Assembly: GCA_003522945.1 (NCBI GenBank)
Contig: DPHR01000107.1
Coordinates: forward strand, 497-6,751
From: Clostridiales bacterium
GTDB taxonomy: Bacteria; Bacillota; Clostridia; Oscillospirales; Oscillospiraceae
Direction of reading: 5' to 3'
DNA length: 6,255 bases
The notes below the pieces were generated by a model. The model saw only the letters and a program-made list of their open reading frames with translations. It ran no database searches and was not told the DNA's origin. Within the stretch, counting starts at the first letter, position 1. Each line of letters begins with the position of its first letter. A program made the position numbers and the translations under genes. Shown here piece after piece: positions 5,798 through 6,255 of the stretch.

Positions 5798-5802
5798 GAG
5801 GA
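5798..5802 (+). promoter_or_regulatory. Ribosome binding site of ricT; favours the GTG start
   Basis: GAGGA here lies seven bases before GTG 5810, a good Shine-Dalgarno match. The alternative in-frame ATG 5768 overlaps the holB stop and has only a weak GGACGG-like sequence upstream. This supports the GTG, although the ATGA overlap leaves the longer form possible. Confidence 0.65.
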
Positions 5803-5809
5803 AAATCCC

Positions 5810-6255
5810 GTGACAGAAGTAATCAGCATAAAATTCCGCGGCCGCGGCAAGACGTACTATTTCGACCCCGCCGGCGTGACCGCGAGGACGGGCGACACGC
5901 TCGTCGTGGAAACGTCCAAGGGCATGGAGCTTGGCGAGTGCGTCAAGGGAAATCACATGGTCGGGGACGGCGACTGCGTGCAGCCGCTGCGTCCTGTCGT
6001 GCGCCGCGCCACGCCGGACGATCTGCGCATCGCGGAGCTCAACCGCAAGCGCGAAAAGGAAGCGCTCGGCATCTGCCGGGAGCTCATCGAAAAGCACAAG
6101 CTCGAAATGAAGCTCGTGGACGTCGAGTGCTCGTTTGAGGGGAATAAAATTCTCTTCTTCTTCACCGCCGACGGGCGCGTGGACTTCCGCGAGCTCGTAA
6201 AGGACCTTGCGGGCGTGTTCCGCACGCGCATCGAGCTGCGGCAGATCGGCGTGCG
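5810..6255 (+). CDS. ricT: PSP1-domain protein RicT (YaaT), N-terminal part; C-terminus beyond window
   Basis: In Bacillus subtilis RicT works with RicA and RicF (YmcA and YlbF) in a complex that steers RNase Y-dependent mRNA maturation and affects sporulation, competence and biofilm formation. The 148 visible residues begin MTEVISIKFRGRGKTYYFDP and contain the hallmark block LEMKLVDVE (98-106) followed by FTADGRVDFRELVKDLA (118-134) and IELRQIGV at the edge, as in YaaT. The PSP1 domain covers roughly residues 60-145. The conserved cysteine motif of the family, which binds an iron-sulphur cluster in the Ric complex, would follow just past the window. GTG 5810 is preferred because of GAGGA upstream and because family members start at this point. 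An in-frame ATG at 5768 would add 14 residues (MTSGAHTSGNEENP) and overlap the holB stop. The gene follows holB by 38 bases and is surely cotranscribed with it. Identification is firm. Confidence 0.95.
   Translation, partial: MTEVISIKFRGRGKTYYFDPAGVTARTGDTLVVETSKGMELGECVKGNHMVGDGDCVQPLRPVVRRATPDDLRIAELNRKREKEALGICRELIEKHKLEMKLVDVECSFEGNKILFFFTADGRVDFRELVKDLAGVFRTRIELRQIGV

Overview
The window is GC-rich, almost fully coding DNA that looks like a chromosome of the Clostridia, most likely a high-GC gut-type lineage such as the Oscillospirales. The basis is the holB-ricT (yaaT) gene pair, which is a Firmicutes arrangement, the AgrA/AgrC-type LytTR plus GHKL regulator pair, strong GGAGG-like ribosome binding sites and a paired ABC exporter. 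No species can be named from the sequence. There are six genes, two of them cut by the window ends. No RNA genes, insertion sequences, CRISPR arrays or phage genes were seen.

Minus strand, bases 1-4938, read from right to left: a LytTR response regulator (4938-4246), a short soluble GHKL histidine kinase (4234-3572), a 100-base gap holding a perfect 11-bp hairpin (3514-3541), a full-length ABC exporter half (3471-1639), and a second exporter half (1652 to the left edge, C-terminus missing). The spacing is tight. The kinase ribosome binding site overlaps the regulator stop codon, and the two ABC genes overlap by 14 bases. This reads as one regulated export cassette: kinase and regulator sense a signal and control a heterodimeric TMD-NBD exporter. 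The exported substrate cannot be read from the sequence, and no precursor peptide gene is visible.

Plus strand, bases 5025-6255: holB, encoding a compact DNA polymerase III delta-prime subunit, then ricT, encoding the PSP1-domain RicT/YaaT protein, which runs off the right edge. These are housekeeping genes for replication and RNase Y-linked mRNA processing.

The two units diverge from an 86-base spacer (4939-5024) that contains two convincing sigma-A-type promoters. Their -35 boxes overlap almost completely on opposite strands, so one polymerase footprint serves both directions. The holB promoter lies so close to its first ATG that the transcript would be leaderless or nearly so. No proven novel system is present. 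The points most worth a second look are this shared -35 divergent promoter, the kinase without a membrane sensor, the hairpin between the regulatory and transport genes, and an AT-rich patch inside the nucleotide-binding domain of the second exporter gene.
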